Shown here: positions 37,131 through 47,420 of the stretch, in pieces | How positions within the stretch are numbered: position 1 is the first letter of the stretch | How the letters are laid out: each line of letters starts with the position of its first letter | Origin: an uncultured Pelagibacteraceae bacterium | GTDB lineage: Bacteria; Pseudomonadota; Alphaproteobacteria; Pelagibacterales; Pelagibacteraceae | Length of the DNA stretch: 64,000 bases | NCBI GenBank assembly: GCA_902570695.1 | Contig: CACFZE010000005.1 | Location: 1 to 64,000 of the forward strand | Direction of reading: 5' to 3' | Notes under the pieces: generated by a model | Seen by the model: only the letters and a program-made list of their open reading frames with translations | The model's database searches: none | Told to the model about the DNA's origin: nothing | Translations under genes and position numbers: made by a program

Positions 37131-38462
37131 TTATGCTGCTTTCATTTCATCTATTACTTTACCAAATAAAGAATTTTGATTACTTTTTTCGATATTCACT
37201 TTAATTAATTTGCCAATATGACTTTCATTACCATCAAAAATAACTGAACTTAAAAATTTATTTCTTCCAAAATATTTGTTTTGGTTTTTAAGTTTGTTTT
37301 CAACAAGCACCTCTAAAGTTTTTCCTTCTAAAGATTTATTTAATTCTATTTGATTGCTAAATAATTTTTCTTGAATAGTTATCAGTCTATTTTTAAGTTT
37401 ATCTTTATCAGTAATATCTAATTCTGCAGCCTTTGTCCCTGGTCTTGGGCTAAAAATAAATGAGAATGAATTTATAAATTTAATTTTATTAACTAAATTT
37501 ATGGTTTCTTTGAAATCATTCTCTGTTTCTCCGGGGTATCCAATAATAAAGTCACTAGAAAATTTTATGTCAGGATTAATTTTGATTAATTTTTCATAAA
37601 TGTTTAAATAATAACTTACAGTGTGCTTTCTGTTCATCATTTTTAATATTCTGTCAGAACCACTTTGAATTGGTAAATGAACAAAAGGCATTAATTTTTT
37701 TGAATTTTTGTAACATTCAATAAGATCATTTGTCATATCTCTTGGATGAGATGTGGTATACCTAATTCTACTTATTTCAGAATATTTGCTAAGTGTATTT
37801 ATAAGATCTGACAGTCGGTACTCCCTAGATCCGTCTTTATAAGAATACGCATTTACGTTTTGACCAAGAAAAGTTATTTCTCTAGATCCATTCTTTATCA
37901 ATCTCTCAGCTTCATCAATAATGCTTTTGAATGGTCTAGAATACTCTGGTCCTCTAGTATAAGGTACAACACAAAAGTGACAGAACTTATCACAACCTTC
38001 TTGAATTGTTAAGAAAGATGAAACATTGGTATTGTTATTTTTAATATTATCGAAGTACCTAAACTTTGAAACTGAGTCGAATTCAGTTTCTTCAACTTTA
38101 TTTTCTTCTTCAAAGTTTTTCAAAAGATTATTTATTTTTTGATAAGATTGAGGACCTATAACTAAATCTATATATTTCTCTCTATTAAGCATCTCAGTAT
38201 TTTCAGCTTGTGCAACGCAACCTGCAACAACCATAATTGGTTTTTTTTTGTCTTTATATAATTTTTTTACTCTCCCAATCTCATGATAAACTTTATCTTT
38301 AGCCTTATCTCTAATATGACAAGTATTTAAAATATAACAATCAGCCTCTTCTTGATTTTCAGTTTTATTATAACCTATCGACCTAACAGCATCGTATATC
38401 CTGTTAGAATCATACTCATTCATTTGACAACCAAATGTCTTTATAAAAACCTTCTTATGCAT
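37131..38462 (-). CDS. miaB: tRNA-2-methylthio-N6-dimethylallyladenosine synthase MiaB
   Basis: MiaB adds the 2-methylthio group to i6A37 of tRNAs. The first iron-sulfur cluster cysteines are C12, C48 and C82. The radical-SAM motif is C157-x3-C161-x2-C164 in EGCDKFCHFCVVPYTRG. A C-terminal TRAM domain follows. It has 443 residues. It lies one base before phoH and 3 bp after the Fur-family gene, in a conserved alphaproteobacterial order. Confidence 0.96.
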   Translation of the reverse strand: MHKKVFIKTFGCQMNEYDSNRIYDAVRSIGYNKTENQEEADCYILNTCHIRDKAKDKVYHEIGRVKKLYKDKKKPIMVVAGCVAQAENTEMLNREKYIDLVIGPQSYQKINNLLKNFEEENKVEETEFDSVSKFRYFDNIKNNNTNVSSFLTIQEGCDKFCHFCVVPYTRGPEYSRPFKSIIDEAERLIKNGSREITFLGQNVNAYSYKDGSREYRLSDLINTLSKYSEISRIRYTTSHPRDMTNDLIECYKNSKKLMPFVHLPIQSGSDRILKMMNRKHTVSYYLNIYEKLIKINPDIKFSSDFIIGYPGETENDFKETINLVNKIKFINSFSFIFSPRPGTKAAELDITDKDKLKNRLITIQEKLFSNQIELNKSLEGKTLEVLVENKLKNQNKYFGRNKFLSSVIFDGNESHIGKLIKVNIEKSNQNSLFGKVIDEMKAA

Positions 38463-38465
38463 GAA

Positions 38466-38885
38466 TTATTTTTTTTTGATACCGTATAGTTCTAATTTAT
38501 GATCAACAAGCTTATAACCGTATTTATCGGCGATTTTTTTTTGTAACTCTTCAATCTCTTCATCAACAAATTCTATTATTTCTCCAGTTTTTATATCAAT
38601 TAAATGATTATGATCATCATTTAATTCATATCTTGCCTTTCCAGATTTAAAATCATGTTTTGTTAATATACCAGCTTCTTCAAAAAGTTTGACTGTTCTA
38701 TATACTGTGGCAATACTAATTTTAGAATCTATTTGAGAAACTCTATTATATAATTCATCAACATCTGGATGGTCAGATTCTCCATATGTTTTTTTAGATT
38801 CGGATATTACTCTTGCGATTATCCTTCTTTGATCTGTAAGTTTTACACCATTTTTTTGGCATTTTTCTTCAATAGTTTCTAGCAT
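38466..38885 (-). CDS. fur: Fur/Mur-type metal-responsive regulator
   Basis: This 139-residue Fur-superfamily repressor has a winged helix (KLTDQRRIIARVI, SIATVYRTVKLFEEAG) and a metal site DDHNHLIDIKTGEIIEF. The lack of CxxC pairs and the position just before miaB fit the alphaproteobacterial Fur/Mur group, which may sense iron or manganese. It is a second Fur-family protein besides the Irr-like one. The Fur-like box at 18317 is a candidate target. It follows tsaB by 8 bp. Confidence 0.9.
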   Translation of the reverse strand: MLETIEEKCQKNGVKLTDQRRIIARVISESKKTYGESDHPDVDELYNRVSQIDSKISIATVYRTVKLFEEAGILTKHDFKSGKARYELNDDHNHLIDIKTGEIIEFVDEEIEELQKKIADKYGYKLVDHKLELYGIKKK

Positions 38886-38893
38886 AATTTATT

Positions 38894-39271
38894 TTAACTC
38901 GAGTAAAGGGGTTTAATCAAATTAATATTTGTAAAATTTTTTTTATCAGTTTTTACTAACTGATTTACATCTTTATCAGTTATATGTTCACTCAAAAATC
39001 CATATAAATCAATATTTTTTGCAAAAGCAATGCCTTTAGCAATTGCTATCGAATTTCTAATGCTTGAGATTTTCCCAGGACCTTGGTTTACAAATATTTC
39101 ACTTATTTTATCTAAATTTGAGTCATGCTCTTTAAGAAAATTCAAAATTAATATCATTATTTTATCAAAATTTTCTCTACTGTTTGTATGAGCGGTAGTA
39201 TAAGATTCTAAGTTCGTTATGAGAGAAAATAAAATTTTATCATCTGCAGCATTAATAACTAAAGTATTCAT
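38894..39271 (-). CDS. tsaB: shortened TsaB-like protein (tRNA t6A synthesis)
   Basis: TsaB pairs with TsaD to make t6A37 on ANN-decoding tRNAs. The N-terminal half is recognisable: MNTLVINAADDKILFSL and NQGPGKISSIRNSIAIAKGI correspond to the ASKHA core around the GPGSFTGLR-type motif. Total length is only 125 residues, about half of the usual 200-230, and the end (NLIKPLYSS) looks like the normal TsaB C-terminus. An internal deletion of the second lobe is the simplest explanation. Its start overlaps the divergent deacetylase gene by 53 bp. Confidence 0.72.
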   Translation of the reverse strand: MNTLVINAADDKILFSLITNLESYTTAHTNSRENFDKIMILILNFLKEHDSNLDKISEIFVNQGPGKISSIRNSIAIAKGIAFAKNIDLYGFLSEHITDKDVNQLVKTDKKNFTNINLIKPLYSS

Positions 39272-40271
39272 TTTTTTTATTATTTTTTTAAACGTTAAAG
39301 CTGAAGTAGTAAATAAAAAATATTTTAAGAATGAACAAGGAATTTTGGCAATTATGTATCATAGATTTGAAGAAAATAAGTATCCATCAACAAATATAAG
39401 ATTAGATATATTTAAAAAACATATTAATTTAATAAAAGAAAATAATTTACATTTTTATAATCCTGGTGAATTTTCAATAAATTTTGAAAAGGTTAAAAAA
39501 CAAAAAAAAATTTTATTAACTATTGATGATGCATTTACATCTTTCTATGAAAATGCATGGCCAATCTTAAAACAGGAAAAAGTTCCTTTTATTTTATTTG
39601 TCTCAACAGAGGCGGTTGGGAATAAAGGATATATGAGTTGGGATCAAATAAAAGAAGTAGAAAAAGAAAACTTTGCATACATTGGTAATCATTCACATTC
39701 TCACGATTATTTAACTAAATTTGCTTTTCAAAAGTTTGTAGAAGATATTGAAGAATCAATTAAAATTTTTAAAAATAAATTGGGATATAATCCAATTTAT
39801 TTTTCTTATCCTTTTGGTGAATATAATTTAGAGCAGAAAAATTATATTTCAAACAATTTTGAATTTGCATTTGGTCAACATTCAGGTGTTATTGATTTAA
39901 ATAAAGATAGATATGAGCTACCAAGATTCCCTATAAATGAAAAATATGGAGAAATAAAAAGATTTAAAGAAGTAATATCTTATTTGCCACTTCAGTATAA
40001 AATTATTAAACCTGAAAACAAATTTATGAATGACGGAGAAAACCCACCTAAAATGACGATAGAATTTTTCGAAGATCAAAAAAATTTAGAAAATATTAAT
40101 TGCTTTTCAAATGAAGGTTCGAAATGGAGAAAGACAAAAATTGTCTTAATTAATAATATATTAAATATTAATTTTTCAGAAAAATTTATTGAAAGAAGAG
40201 GTAGAATTAACTGTTCTTTAAAAGATGAGAATGGGTGGAGATTTTCAGGTTTCCAATTTGTTCAAAATTAA
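39219..40271 (+). CDS. polysaccharide deacetylase (NodB/CE4) family, exported
   Basis: This 350-residue exported protein has a NodB-type domain: LLTIDDAFTSFYENAWP carries the DD pair, GNHSHSHDYL the HxxxH metal site, and IYFSYPFGEYN the third motif. It would deacetylate N-acetylated sugars, perhaps in peptidoglycan. The N-terminus (MRENKILSSAALITKVFIFFI) resembles a signal peptide. The ATG at 39219 forces a 53-bp divergent overlap with tsaB, so a later non-ATG start is possible. A C-terminal domain of about 100 residues is unassigned. Confidence 0.82.
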   Translation: MRENKILSSAALITKVFIFFIIFLNVKAEVVNKKYFKNEQGILAIMYHRFEENKYPSTNIRLDIFKKHINLIKENNLHFYNPGEFSINFEKVKKQKKILLTIDDAFTSFYENAWPILKQEKVPFILFVSTEAVGNKGYMSWDQIKEVEKENFAYIGNHSHSHDYLTKFAFQKFVEDIEESIKIFKNKLGYNPIYFSYPFGEYNLEQKNYISNNFEFAFGQHSGVIDLNKDRYELPRFPINEKYGEIKRFKEVISYLPLQYKIIKPENKFMNDGENPPKMTIEFFEDQKNLENINCFSNEGSKWRKTKIVLINNILNINFSEKFIERRGRINCSLKDENGWRFSGFQFVQN

Positions 40272-41359
40272 ATTAATTTTTTAGTCTTATTACTTGTAGG
40301 CATTACATTTACATCATCAAAATCTGTAAGGGAATTTTGCTTTATAATTTGTTTCAACACATCAATGTATTGTTGCCCTGTCTCCGCGTATTTATCTAAA
40401 TAATTCACCAATTTTAAACTATCTAATTTTTCATCATTGTCTCTTTGAATTGCTCTTTCTTTTCTAAACTCGATATAGCTGGAGTGCGTATTTAAATTTC
40501 GTTGGTATGCTCTTACTGATGCTTTAAGAACTGCAAACTTTGCAACTTTGTGTTTTGCATTCTTATCTACACCTGCAGGCTTAATGCCATCTCCACTCCA
40601 AGTCCATTGTCCAAATAATGCATTACCTTCTTGTGCAAATCTTGATGTTCCCCATCCAGTTTCTTTAGCAGCTTGAGCAAGTGCTAAAGATACAGGTATT
40701 TCGTCCATTCTAACTTTGAGAGAATAAAAATCTCCATCTTTTAAACCATATTGTTTAAATTTTTCTTTTAACCAATTCTTTTCTTTTTGCGTGTTGATAT
40801 TCTTGCCTAATATTCTAAATAATTCTTTTCTATCAAGTCGAATTTTAGCGTTCTCTTCTACTATTAATGGTAAAACTATTTGAATAAAAAGCTTTTTTTT
40901 CTTTTTTGAACTCTCAATACTTCTAATCTCCTTTGGAAGATGATCAATTTTGTTGCCTATATTTACTAACTTAGTCTCTCGAACTCTTTCAAGATTATAA
41001 TTTGTATCTTTAAACAGTTGCTCAATTGTTCTTGCATCAAATCTTATTGAATTCTGTCCCTCATGATCTGTGCTGAAAAAATCAATATCAGCAAATATAT
41101 TTTTTAAACTCAGATTTTTTGTTTTAGTTTCTTTCTGCCCATCAAGAATTTTTTTTCTTTTTTCTAACTCTTGGTCAAAGTTTACACCCGCGTTTGAAAT
41201 AACAGATTTATTAAAATTTAGATTTTTATCTAAAAAAGTTTTTATAGTTGGTAATGTAAAAAATGAAAAAATTACTAATAGACTTATTGCAGAAAATCTT
41301 AATATATTGTTTTTCTTTTTAATCTGTTTAGTATTTTTATTTTTTGTATGTCTAACCAT
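40268..41359 (-). CDS. exported beta-N-acetylglucosaminidase (Bax/FlgJ type)
   Basis: This peptidoglycan hydrolase has one N-terminal membrane helix (FSAISLLVIFSFFTLPTI). It has a C-terminal glucosaminidase domain with the catalytic glutamate in AQAAKETGWGTSRF and the core GNALFGQWTW. I use ATG 41359 (MVRHTKNKN), giving 363 residues; a TTG start nine bases upstream is weaker. It faces the deacetylase gene, so two peptidoglycan-active enzymes are adjacent. The middle region (about residues 50-190) has no recognised domain. Confidence 0.85.
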   Translation of the reverse strand: MVRHTKNKNTKQIKKKNNILRFSAISLLVIFSFFTLPTIKTFLDKNLNFNKSVISNAGVNFDQELEKRKKILDGQKETKTKNLSLKNIFADIDFFSTDHEGQNSIRFDARTIEQLFKDTNYNLERVRETKLVNIGNKIDHLPKEIRSIESSKKKKKLFIQIVLPLIVEENAKIRLDRKELFRILGKNINTQKEKNWLKEKFKQYGLKDGDFYSLKVRMDEIPVSLALAQAAKETGWGTSRFAQEGNALFGQWTWSGDGIKPAGVDKNAKHKVAKFAVLKASVRAYQRNLNTHSSYIEFRKERAIQRDNDEKLDSLKLVNYLDKYAETGQQYIDVLKQIIKQNSLTDFDDVNVMPTSNKTKKLI

Positions 41360-41387
41360 TAATCTCAATATAATAATTATTAATTAA

Positions 41388-41930
41388 TTATACAGCTAAA
41401 ACTTCTTTAACTTCAGGAATATAATGACAAAGCAAGTTTTCTACACCTTTTTTTAAAGTTATAGTTGAAGATGGACAACCTGAACAACTACCTTTTAACA
41501 AAACTTTAACTTTTCCATCCTTGAATTCTTTGAACTTTATATCTCCTCCATCTCTTGCAACAGCAGGTCTGATTTTAGAGTCTAAAATACTTATAATTTT
41601 TTTTTCAATCTCTGAATAATTTTCGTTTTGCTCTTTTTCATTTATTTTATCGATAATGCATGTATTGCCATTTGCGTAATGCTCATTGACATAAGATATT
41701 ACAATATGCTGAATGTCTTCCCATTTTTTATTCTCTTCTTTATTTATTGAAAAGAAATCTTCCCCTAAAAATACTCCAGTTACTCCATTTATCTGTAGTA
41801 AGTTCTTTATCAATAAATTATTTGTATCTTCTTGATTTAAGACTTCTAAAGGACCATTATTAGATACCTTCCTACCAGGTAAAAACTTTAATGAGTTTGG
41901 GTTTGGTGTATTTTCAGTTTGTATAAACAT
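41388..41930 (-). CDS. NifU/Nfu-type iron-sulfur carrier
   Basis: Nfu proteins deliver iron-sulfur clusters to client enzymes. The N-terminal Nfu domain starts MFIQTENTPNPNSLKFLPG. The C-terminal NifU-like domain carries CxxC in LKGSCSGCPSSTITLKKG. The protein has 180 residues, typical of alphaproteobacteria. It lies 37 bp downstream of trpS. Possible clients in the window are MiaB and Nth. Confidence 0.92.
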   Translation of the reverse strand: MFIQTENTPNPNSLKFLPGRKVSNNGPLEVLNQEDTNNLLIKNLLQINGVTGVFLGEDFFSINKEENKKWEDIQHIVISYVNEHYANGNTCIIDKINEKEQNENYSEIEKKIISILDSKIRPAVARDGGDIKFKEFKDGKVKVLLKGSCSGCPSSTITLKKGVENLLCHYIPEVKEVLAV

Positions 41931-41967
41931 AGTTCTTATATAGTGTTTATTTCAAAATATTAAATGA

Positions 41968-42969
41968 TTAAAAACCAACTATTTCTTTTATTTTTTTAAC
42001 TTTTTTAGAGGAAATATCCTGGGCTTTTTCTGCACCATCAACTAAAATTTGATCTATATATTTTTTATCCGACAACAATTTTTGAATTTCTTTTGATATA
42101 GGTGACAGCTTAGTCACAATTATTTCAGAAAGTTTACTTTTTAAATCAGAAAAATTTTTTCCCTCAAATTCATTTAATGTTTGAGTAATATTTTGATTGC
42201 TTAAGCTAGAGTAAATACCCATTAAATTTTCTGCTTCAGGTCTACCTTTAAGTCCATCTTCATTTCCAGGCAAAGTATCATTATCTGTTTTTGCTTTTTT
42301 TATTTTATTAATAATTTGATCCTCTGTATCTGTTAAGTTGATCCTGCTTCCTTCAGCAATATCTGACTTACTCATTTTTTTTGTGCCATCTTTCAAACTC
42401 ATTATTCTTGAAAAATGTTTTTGTATGAGAGGCTCAGGAGGTCTTAAGAGATCTGGACATTTATATTCGTTATTAAATTTTTGGGCTATATCTCTACAGA
42501 GTTCTAGATGCTGTTTTTGATCATCTCCTACTGGCACATGAGTAGCATCATATAAAAGAATATCAGAGGCCATTAGAACTGGATAAATATATAGACCAAC
42601 ACTAGCTTTTTCCTTGTCTTTTCCTGCTTTCTCTTTAAACTGTGTCATTCTATTCAGCCAACCCATTCTGGCAACACATCCTAAAATCCAAGATCCCTCA
42701 GAATGTGCGGGAACTAAAGATTGATTAAATATTATACTATTTTTTGGATCAATGCCGCTTGCGATAAATGCTGCCGCTGTCTCTCTAATATTATTTTTTA
42801 ACTCTACCGGATCTTGCATTACTGTAATGGCATGAAGATCAACAACACAAAAAATGCAGCTGTTATCTTTGTTGTTTTGTAAATCAACAAAATTTTTTAT
42901 GGCACCTATATAATTACCAAGATGTAAATTTCCGGTAGGTTGTACTCCAGAAAAAATTTTTTTAGACAT
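41968..42969 (-). CDS. trpS: tryptophanyl-tRNA synthetase
   Basis: TrpS charges tRNA-Trp. The class I signatures are [16 protein letters not shown] (HIGH-like) and KKMSKSD. The protein has 333 residues. It follows murJ by 2 bp on the same strand, a pairing known from other alphaproteobacteria. Confidence 0.97.
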   Translation of the reverse strand: MSKKIFSGVQPTGNLHLGNYIGAIKNFVDLQNNKDNSCIFCVVDLHAITVMQDPVELKNNIRETAAAFIASGIDPKNSIIFNQSLVPAHSEGSWILGCVARMGWLNRMTQFKEKAGKDKEKASVGLYIYPVLMASDILLYDATHVPVGDDQKQHLELCRDIAQKFNNEYKCPDLLRPPEPLIQKHFSRIMSLKDGTKKMSKSDIAEGSRINLTDTEDQIINKIKKAKTDNDTLPGNEDGLKGRPEAENLMGIYSSLSNQNITQTLNEFEGKNFSDLKSKLSEIIVTKLSPISKEIQKLLSDKKYIDQILVDGAEKAQDISSKKVKKIKEIVGF

Positions 42970-42971
42970 AA

Positions 42972-44498
42972 TTAATAGTTTAATTTAATATCAGATATTT
43001 TAAAGGCCTTAATGAGTATTGAAATCAACATATAAAAAGCAAAAGTTAAAAGAACTAATAATATAATTGCTAAAAATTTATAACTATTTGAAAATATAAA
43101 ATAATTACTAAAATAGTTTATTAATATTTTAAATAATCCAAGACAAATTAGATTTGCAATAGATATTTTAAAAAGTTGTATAAAAAAAGAATGATTAAAA
43201 TTAAAATAATTTTTATTTATGACAAATATCATCAATAAAAGTCCATTTAACCATGAAGAAACAGTTGTTGCTATAGGAATTATAATAAAACCTAATTTAC
43301 TAAATAAAGATACACTAATAATTATATTTAAAACTACAGATATTACTGAAAAATAAAAAGGTGTTTTAGTATCATTTCTAGCAAATATAAAACTTGAAAA
43401 TATTTTAATCATAGAGAATGCGGGTAAACCCAATGCAAAATAAAATAGTGCAAGGGCAGAATTTTTAACACTTTCTTCATTAAAAGATCCATACCCAAAT
43501 AGAGCAGAAACTATCTCTTCAGAGGCAAGAATTAATGCAAGTGTAGCAGGAAGACTTAAAAATAAACTCAACTCTAAAGACTTATTTTGTAAAATTTCTA
43601 ATTTAAGATCGTTTTTACTTTTAACATATCTGCTCAAGTTGGGTAAAATAATTATACCAATTGCGATACCTGCAATCGCTAAGTTTATTTGATATATTCT
43701 GTCTGCATAATACAAATATGAGACTGCGCTTGCTTGGAAAGAAGCAATTATTGTTCCAACCAATATATTAATTTGAGTAACCCCAGATGAAAATATACTT
43801 GGCAAAAGCTTCTTGAAGAAAAATTTTATTTTTTTATCTATTTGGAATTTGAAATTAAAACTTGGATAAAAATATCTTCTTGTAAAAATAATTAAAAATA
43901 TAAATTGAATAATTCCAGCAAATGTTACTGAGTAGCTTAGATAATAAACTAAATCTGTATCATTTTTTATAATAAGGAAACATATAATTAATATTATATT
44001 TAAAAAAAGTGGAGCAGCGGCGGCGGCGGCAAATTTATTATGAGAATTTAAAATTGCTGAAAAAAAAGAAGCTAAACTTATAAATAACAAAAATGGAAAA
44101 GTAATTCTTGTTAAATCAACAGCTAATTTAAATTTTTCATCTAAATCTGAGAAACCAGGTGCAATAAACTTTATGAAACTTGGCATAAAAATCTCGACTA
44201 ATATTGTTAGACTTAAAAGTGCCAACACCAATAAATTAAATACCGAATTTGCAAACTTTCGTGCTTTTTTTTTACTGTATGAAACTTCAGATGTATAAGA
44301 TGGAACAAACGCTGCATTAAAGGTACCTTCTGCAAATAATCTTCTAAATGTATTGGGTATTCTAAAAGCTACGAAAAATGCATCGGCGATTGGACCTGAT
44401 CCAAGATAAATTGCTATAAAGAAATCTCTTATGTATCCTAGAATTCTACTAAGTATAACAAATAGACTGAATGTGCCTGTTGACTTAATTAAGTTCAT
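42972..44498 (-). CDS. murJ: lipid II flippase MurJ
   Basis: MurJ moves lipid II across the inner membrane for peptidoglycan synthesis. The 508-residue protein has a run of about 13-14 hydrophobic helices. The family start [19 protein letters not shown] and the following [20 protein letters not shown] are intact. It is divergent from maeB with a 43-bp gap. Confidence 0.95.
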   Translation of the reverse strand: MNLIKSTGTFSLFVILSRILGYIRDFFIAIYLGSGPIADAFFVAFRIPNTFRRLFAEGTFNAAFVPSYTSEVSYSKKKARKFANSVFNLLVLALLSLTILVEIFMPSFIKFIAPGFSDLDEKFKLAVDLTRITFPFLLFISLASFFSAILNSHNKFAAAAAAPLFLNIILIICFLIIKNDTDLVYYLSYSVTFAGIIQFIFLIIFTRRYFYPSFNFKFQIDKKIKFFFKKLLPSIFSSGVTQINILVGTIIASFQASAVSYLYYADRIYQINLAIAGIAIGIIILPNLSRYVKSKNDLKLEILQNKSLELSLFLSLPATLALILASEEIVSALFGYGSFNEESVKNSALALFYFALGLPAFSMIKIFSSFIFARNDTKTPFYFSVISVVLNIIISVSLFSKLGFIIIPIATTVSSWLNGLLLMIFVINKNYFNFNHSFFIQLFKISIANLICLGLFKILINYFSNYFIFSNSYKFLAIILLVLLTFAFYMLISILIKAFKISDIKLNY

Positions 44499-44541
44499 AA
44501 ATCATATTAGTTATTAATCCATTTGTATATCTAAACGAGCA

Positions 44542-46830
44542 ATGAAAAAAAACAAAATAGAACATTATTCTGATAAAGAAGCATTAGATTTTCATACTAA
44601 TGATAAATCTGGCAAAATAGAGATTGTATCATCAAAGCCAGTTACAACTAAACGTGATTTAGCACTAGCCTATTCGCCTGGTGTAGCTGCTCCAGTTAAA
44701 GCAATAGCTGAAAATCCTGAGCTAGCTTATGAGTACACTACAAAAGGAAACCTAGTCGCAGTAATTAGTAATGGATCAGCAATATTAGGACTTGGAAATT
44801 TAGGTGCGATAGCATCAAAACCAGTGATGGAAGGAAAAGCAGTTCTATTCAAAAGATTTGCAGATATTGACTCGATTGATTTAGAAATAGACACAGAGGA
44901 TACAAAAGAAATAATTAATTCCATAAAGCATATTGCAAAAAGTTTTGGTGGGATAAATCTAGAAGATATTGCGGCCCCTAATTGTTTTATAATTGAAGAA
45001 GAATTAAAAAAGATTTTAGATATACCTGTGTTTCATGATGATCAACACGGCACTGCAATTATAACTACAGCCGCATTAATTAACGCAGTTGATATTGCTA
45101 AAAAAAACTTAAAAAAAATTAAAATTGTAATTAATGGCGCGGGTGCTGCAGCTATGGCATGTGCAAAATTATTTAGAAGTACAGGTATTCCAAAAAATAA
45201 TATTAAAATGTTGGATACAAAGGGCGTAATAAATAAAAAAAGAAAAGATATTAATTCTTGGAAGAAAGAGTTTGCGATAGATACAAAAGATAAAAATTTA
45301 GATGATGCGATGAAAAATGCAGATGTATTTTTAGGCTTATCTGCTGCCGGTGTTGTAAAAAAAAGTATGGTTAAAAAAATGTCGAAGAACCCAATTATAT
45401 TTGCGTGCGCAAATCCAGATCCTGAGATTAAACCAGAAGATATAGAAAATGTGAGGAATGATGCAATTATAGCAACAGGTAGATCCGACTATCCAAACCA
45501 AGTAAATAATTTAATCGGTTTTCCTTATATATTTAGAGGTGCATTAGATGTAAGAGCGAAAACTATAAATGAAGAGATGAAGATTGCTGCAGCTAATGCT
45601 ATTGCTTCACTTACAAGAGAGTTTGTACCTGATGAAGTTGCAGCTGCAATGGGTGGTGAAAGGCCAAATTACGGAAAAGATTATATTATCCCATCAACTT
45701 TTGATCCAAGGTTAATAAGTGTAATACCAGTAGCAGTAGCAAAAGCTGCTATAAAATCTGGAGTAGCTAGAAAAAAAATTGAAAATTTCGACCAATATTC
45801 TGAACAATTAAAACAAAGGTTGGATCCATCAGTCACTATAATGCAAGGAATTAACAATCAAATTAAAAAGACAAATAAAAAAGTTGTCTTTGCAGATGGC
45901 GAAGATGAAAATACTTTAAAAGCTGCAATAGCTTTCAAAAATAGTGGACTTGGTACACCTATATTAGTTGCTAAAGAGAAAGTGGTTAAAGAAAAACTTA
46001 GAGAGATTGGTTATGGAGAAAACTTTGATATTGAAATTGTGAACTCTACTTTAAGGGATAAAAGAAAAAAATATGTGAATTATCTATTTAGGAAACTGCA
46101 AAGAAAAGAAGGATTACTTGAAAGAGATTGTGATAAAATGGTTAGAAATGACAGAGTTATATGGGGTTCTTGCATGGTTGCATGTGGTGATGCTGATGCA
46201 ATGGTTACCGGAAATTCGAGAAGGTATGGACAATCTCTTGATAAAGTAAAAAAGGTAATAGATGCTAGACCTGGAGAAATTATGTTTGGACTGAACATGG
46301 TTATTAACAGAGGAAAAACAGTCTTTATTGCTGACACAAGTGTAAATGAGTATCCAACTTCAGACCAATTATCTGAAATTGCAATTTCAGCATCTAGAGT
46401 TGCAAGGTTATTTGGTTTTGAACCAAAAGTAGCATTTCTTTCCCACTCTACCTTTGGTCAACCAATTACAGCTAGGACTAAACATATAAGAGACGCAGTA
46501 GAAATTTTAAAGAAGAAAAAAGTTGACTTCAAGTTTGATGGGGATATGCAACCCGATGTTGCGTTAAGTGATGAATATAAGGATTTGTATCCTTTTTCAG
46601 AAATTGTTGGAAATGCAAATATATTGATTATGCCCGGACAACACAGTGCTGCGATAACATATAAAATAATGAAAACTTTAGGGGGTGCTAAAGTTATTGG
46701 GCCACTTTTAATCGGCTTAGGTCAAGCTATAGAAATTGCCCCTCTCCGATCCTCTACTTCTGACATATTAAATTTAGCTTCGGTAGCGGCATATTCAGCT
46801 GGGGTTATTAATTATAAAAAACCAAACTAG
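44542..46830 (+). CDS. maeB: NADP-dependent malic enzyme with phosphotransacetylase-like domain
   Basis: MaeB decarboxylates malate to pyruvate and makes NADPH. The N-terminal malic domain spans about residues 1-430, with YSPGVAAPV, FHDDQHGTA and the nucleotide site INGAGAAAMACAKL. The C-terminal third (from KVVFADGEDE to the end) is the phosphate-acetyltransferase-like domain, probably regulatory. The 762 residues match this fused form. Its stop converges on the BON lipoprotein gene with a 4-bp overlap. Confidence 0.95.
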   Translation: MKKNKIEHYSDKEALDFHTNDKSGKIEIVSSKPVTTKRDLALAYSPGVAAPVKAIAENPELAYEYTTKGNLVAVISNGSAILGLGNLGAIASKPVMEGKAVLFKRFADIDSIDLEIDTEDTKEIINSIKHIAKSFGGINLEDIAAPNCFIIEEELKKILDIPVFHDDQHGTAIITTAALINAVDIAKKNLKKIKIVINGAGAAAMACAKLFRSTGIPKNNIKMLDTKGVINKKRKDINSWKKEFAIDTKDKNLDDAMKNADVFLGLSAAGVVKKSMVKKMSKNPIIFACANPDPEIKPEDIENVRNDAIIATGRSDYPNQVNNLIGFPYIFRGALDVRAKTINEEMKIAAANAIASLTREFVPDEVAAAMGGERPNYGKDYIIPSTFDPRLISVIPVAVAKAAIKSGVARKKIENFDQYSEQLKQRLDPSVTIMQGINNQIKKTNKKVVFADGEDENTLKAAIAFKNSGLGTPILVAKEKVVKEKLREIGYGENFDIEIVNSTLRDKRKKYVNYLFRKLQRKEGLLERDCDKMVRNDRVIWGSCMVACGDADAMVTGNSRRYGQSLDKVKKVIDARPGEIMFGLNMVINRGKTVFIADTSVNEYPTSDQLSEIAISASRVARLFGFEPKVAFLSHSTFGQPITARTKHIRDAVEILKKKKVDFKFDGDMQPDVALSDEYKDLYPFSEIVGNANILIMPGQHSAAITYKIMKTLGGAKVIGPLLIGLGQAIEIAPLRSSTSDILNLASVAAYSAGVINYKKPN

Positions 46831-47420
46831 TTTTTTATTACTCTCAAATCCTCTACTAAAAATATACTTGTTACGACGTCTTCAACATCAAGAACTTGGT
46901 TGGCTTCATTTATTACTTCAGCTCTCTCATCCTGATTATGTGAAATACCGTAAACATAAATAATCTTTTTATATGTATCGATATCATAATTTGCTGACTT
47001 GATTTTCTTGTTTGTTATTAGAGCAGTTCTTAATTGAGATGTTATAAGTACATCTTTTGCGGTCTGTTTAAAATTAAATTTTTCTTTAATTTTAAGATCA
47101 TTTTTTACTGACCTCGCACCTTTTATTTCCCAGCCTAATTTTGTTATTTTGATTTTTTCTTCAACTGTGTTAACTTTACCTGTTATAAAAATACGACCAT
47201 CTAAAACTTTAGTTTTAACATTTAACATATAACCTTTATCCATTAGTATTAATTTTGCTCTTAGGTTTTTTTGCATTAAAGAATCATCAATTTGAGTACC
47301 AATTGTTCTTGGATCCATTGCTATTGTTACACCCGTTCCTAATACTCCAGTTGATGAATAACCTACACACCCAGATACTAAAATAAAAATTAAAATTATT
47401 AAATAATTCCTAAATTCCAT
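46827..47420 (-). CDS. BON-domain lipoprotein (DolP/YraP-like)
   Basis: A lipoprotein signal with lipobox near LVSGC (lipidated C18) is followed by two BON domains (about residues 48-110 and 117-190). The length is 197 residues. DolP/YraP-type proteins help keep the outer membrane intact. Its start overlaps the end of rsmI by 11 bp, matching the yraL...yraP neighbourhood of gammaproteobacteria, so the role inference is supported by context. Confidence 0.85.
   Translation of the reverse strand: MEFRNYLIILIFILVSGCVGYSSTGVLGTGVTIAMDPRTIGTQIDDSLMQKNLRAKLILMDKGYMLNVKTKVLDGRIFITGKVNTVEEKIKITKLGWEIKGARSVKNDLKIKEKFNFKQTAKDVLITSQLRTALITNKKIKSANYDIDTYKKIIYVYGISHNQDERAEVINEANQVLDVEDVVTSIFLVEDLRVIKN

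Noticed and set aside
46080-46337. 85-codon minus-strand frame inside maeB
   Set aside because: Antisense to the phosphotransacetylase-like domain, no conserved motif.
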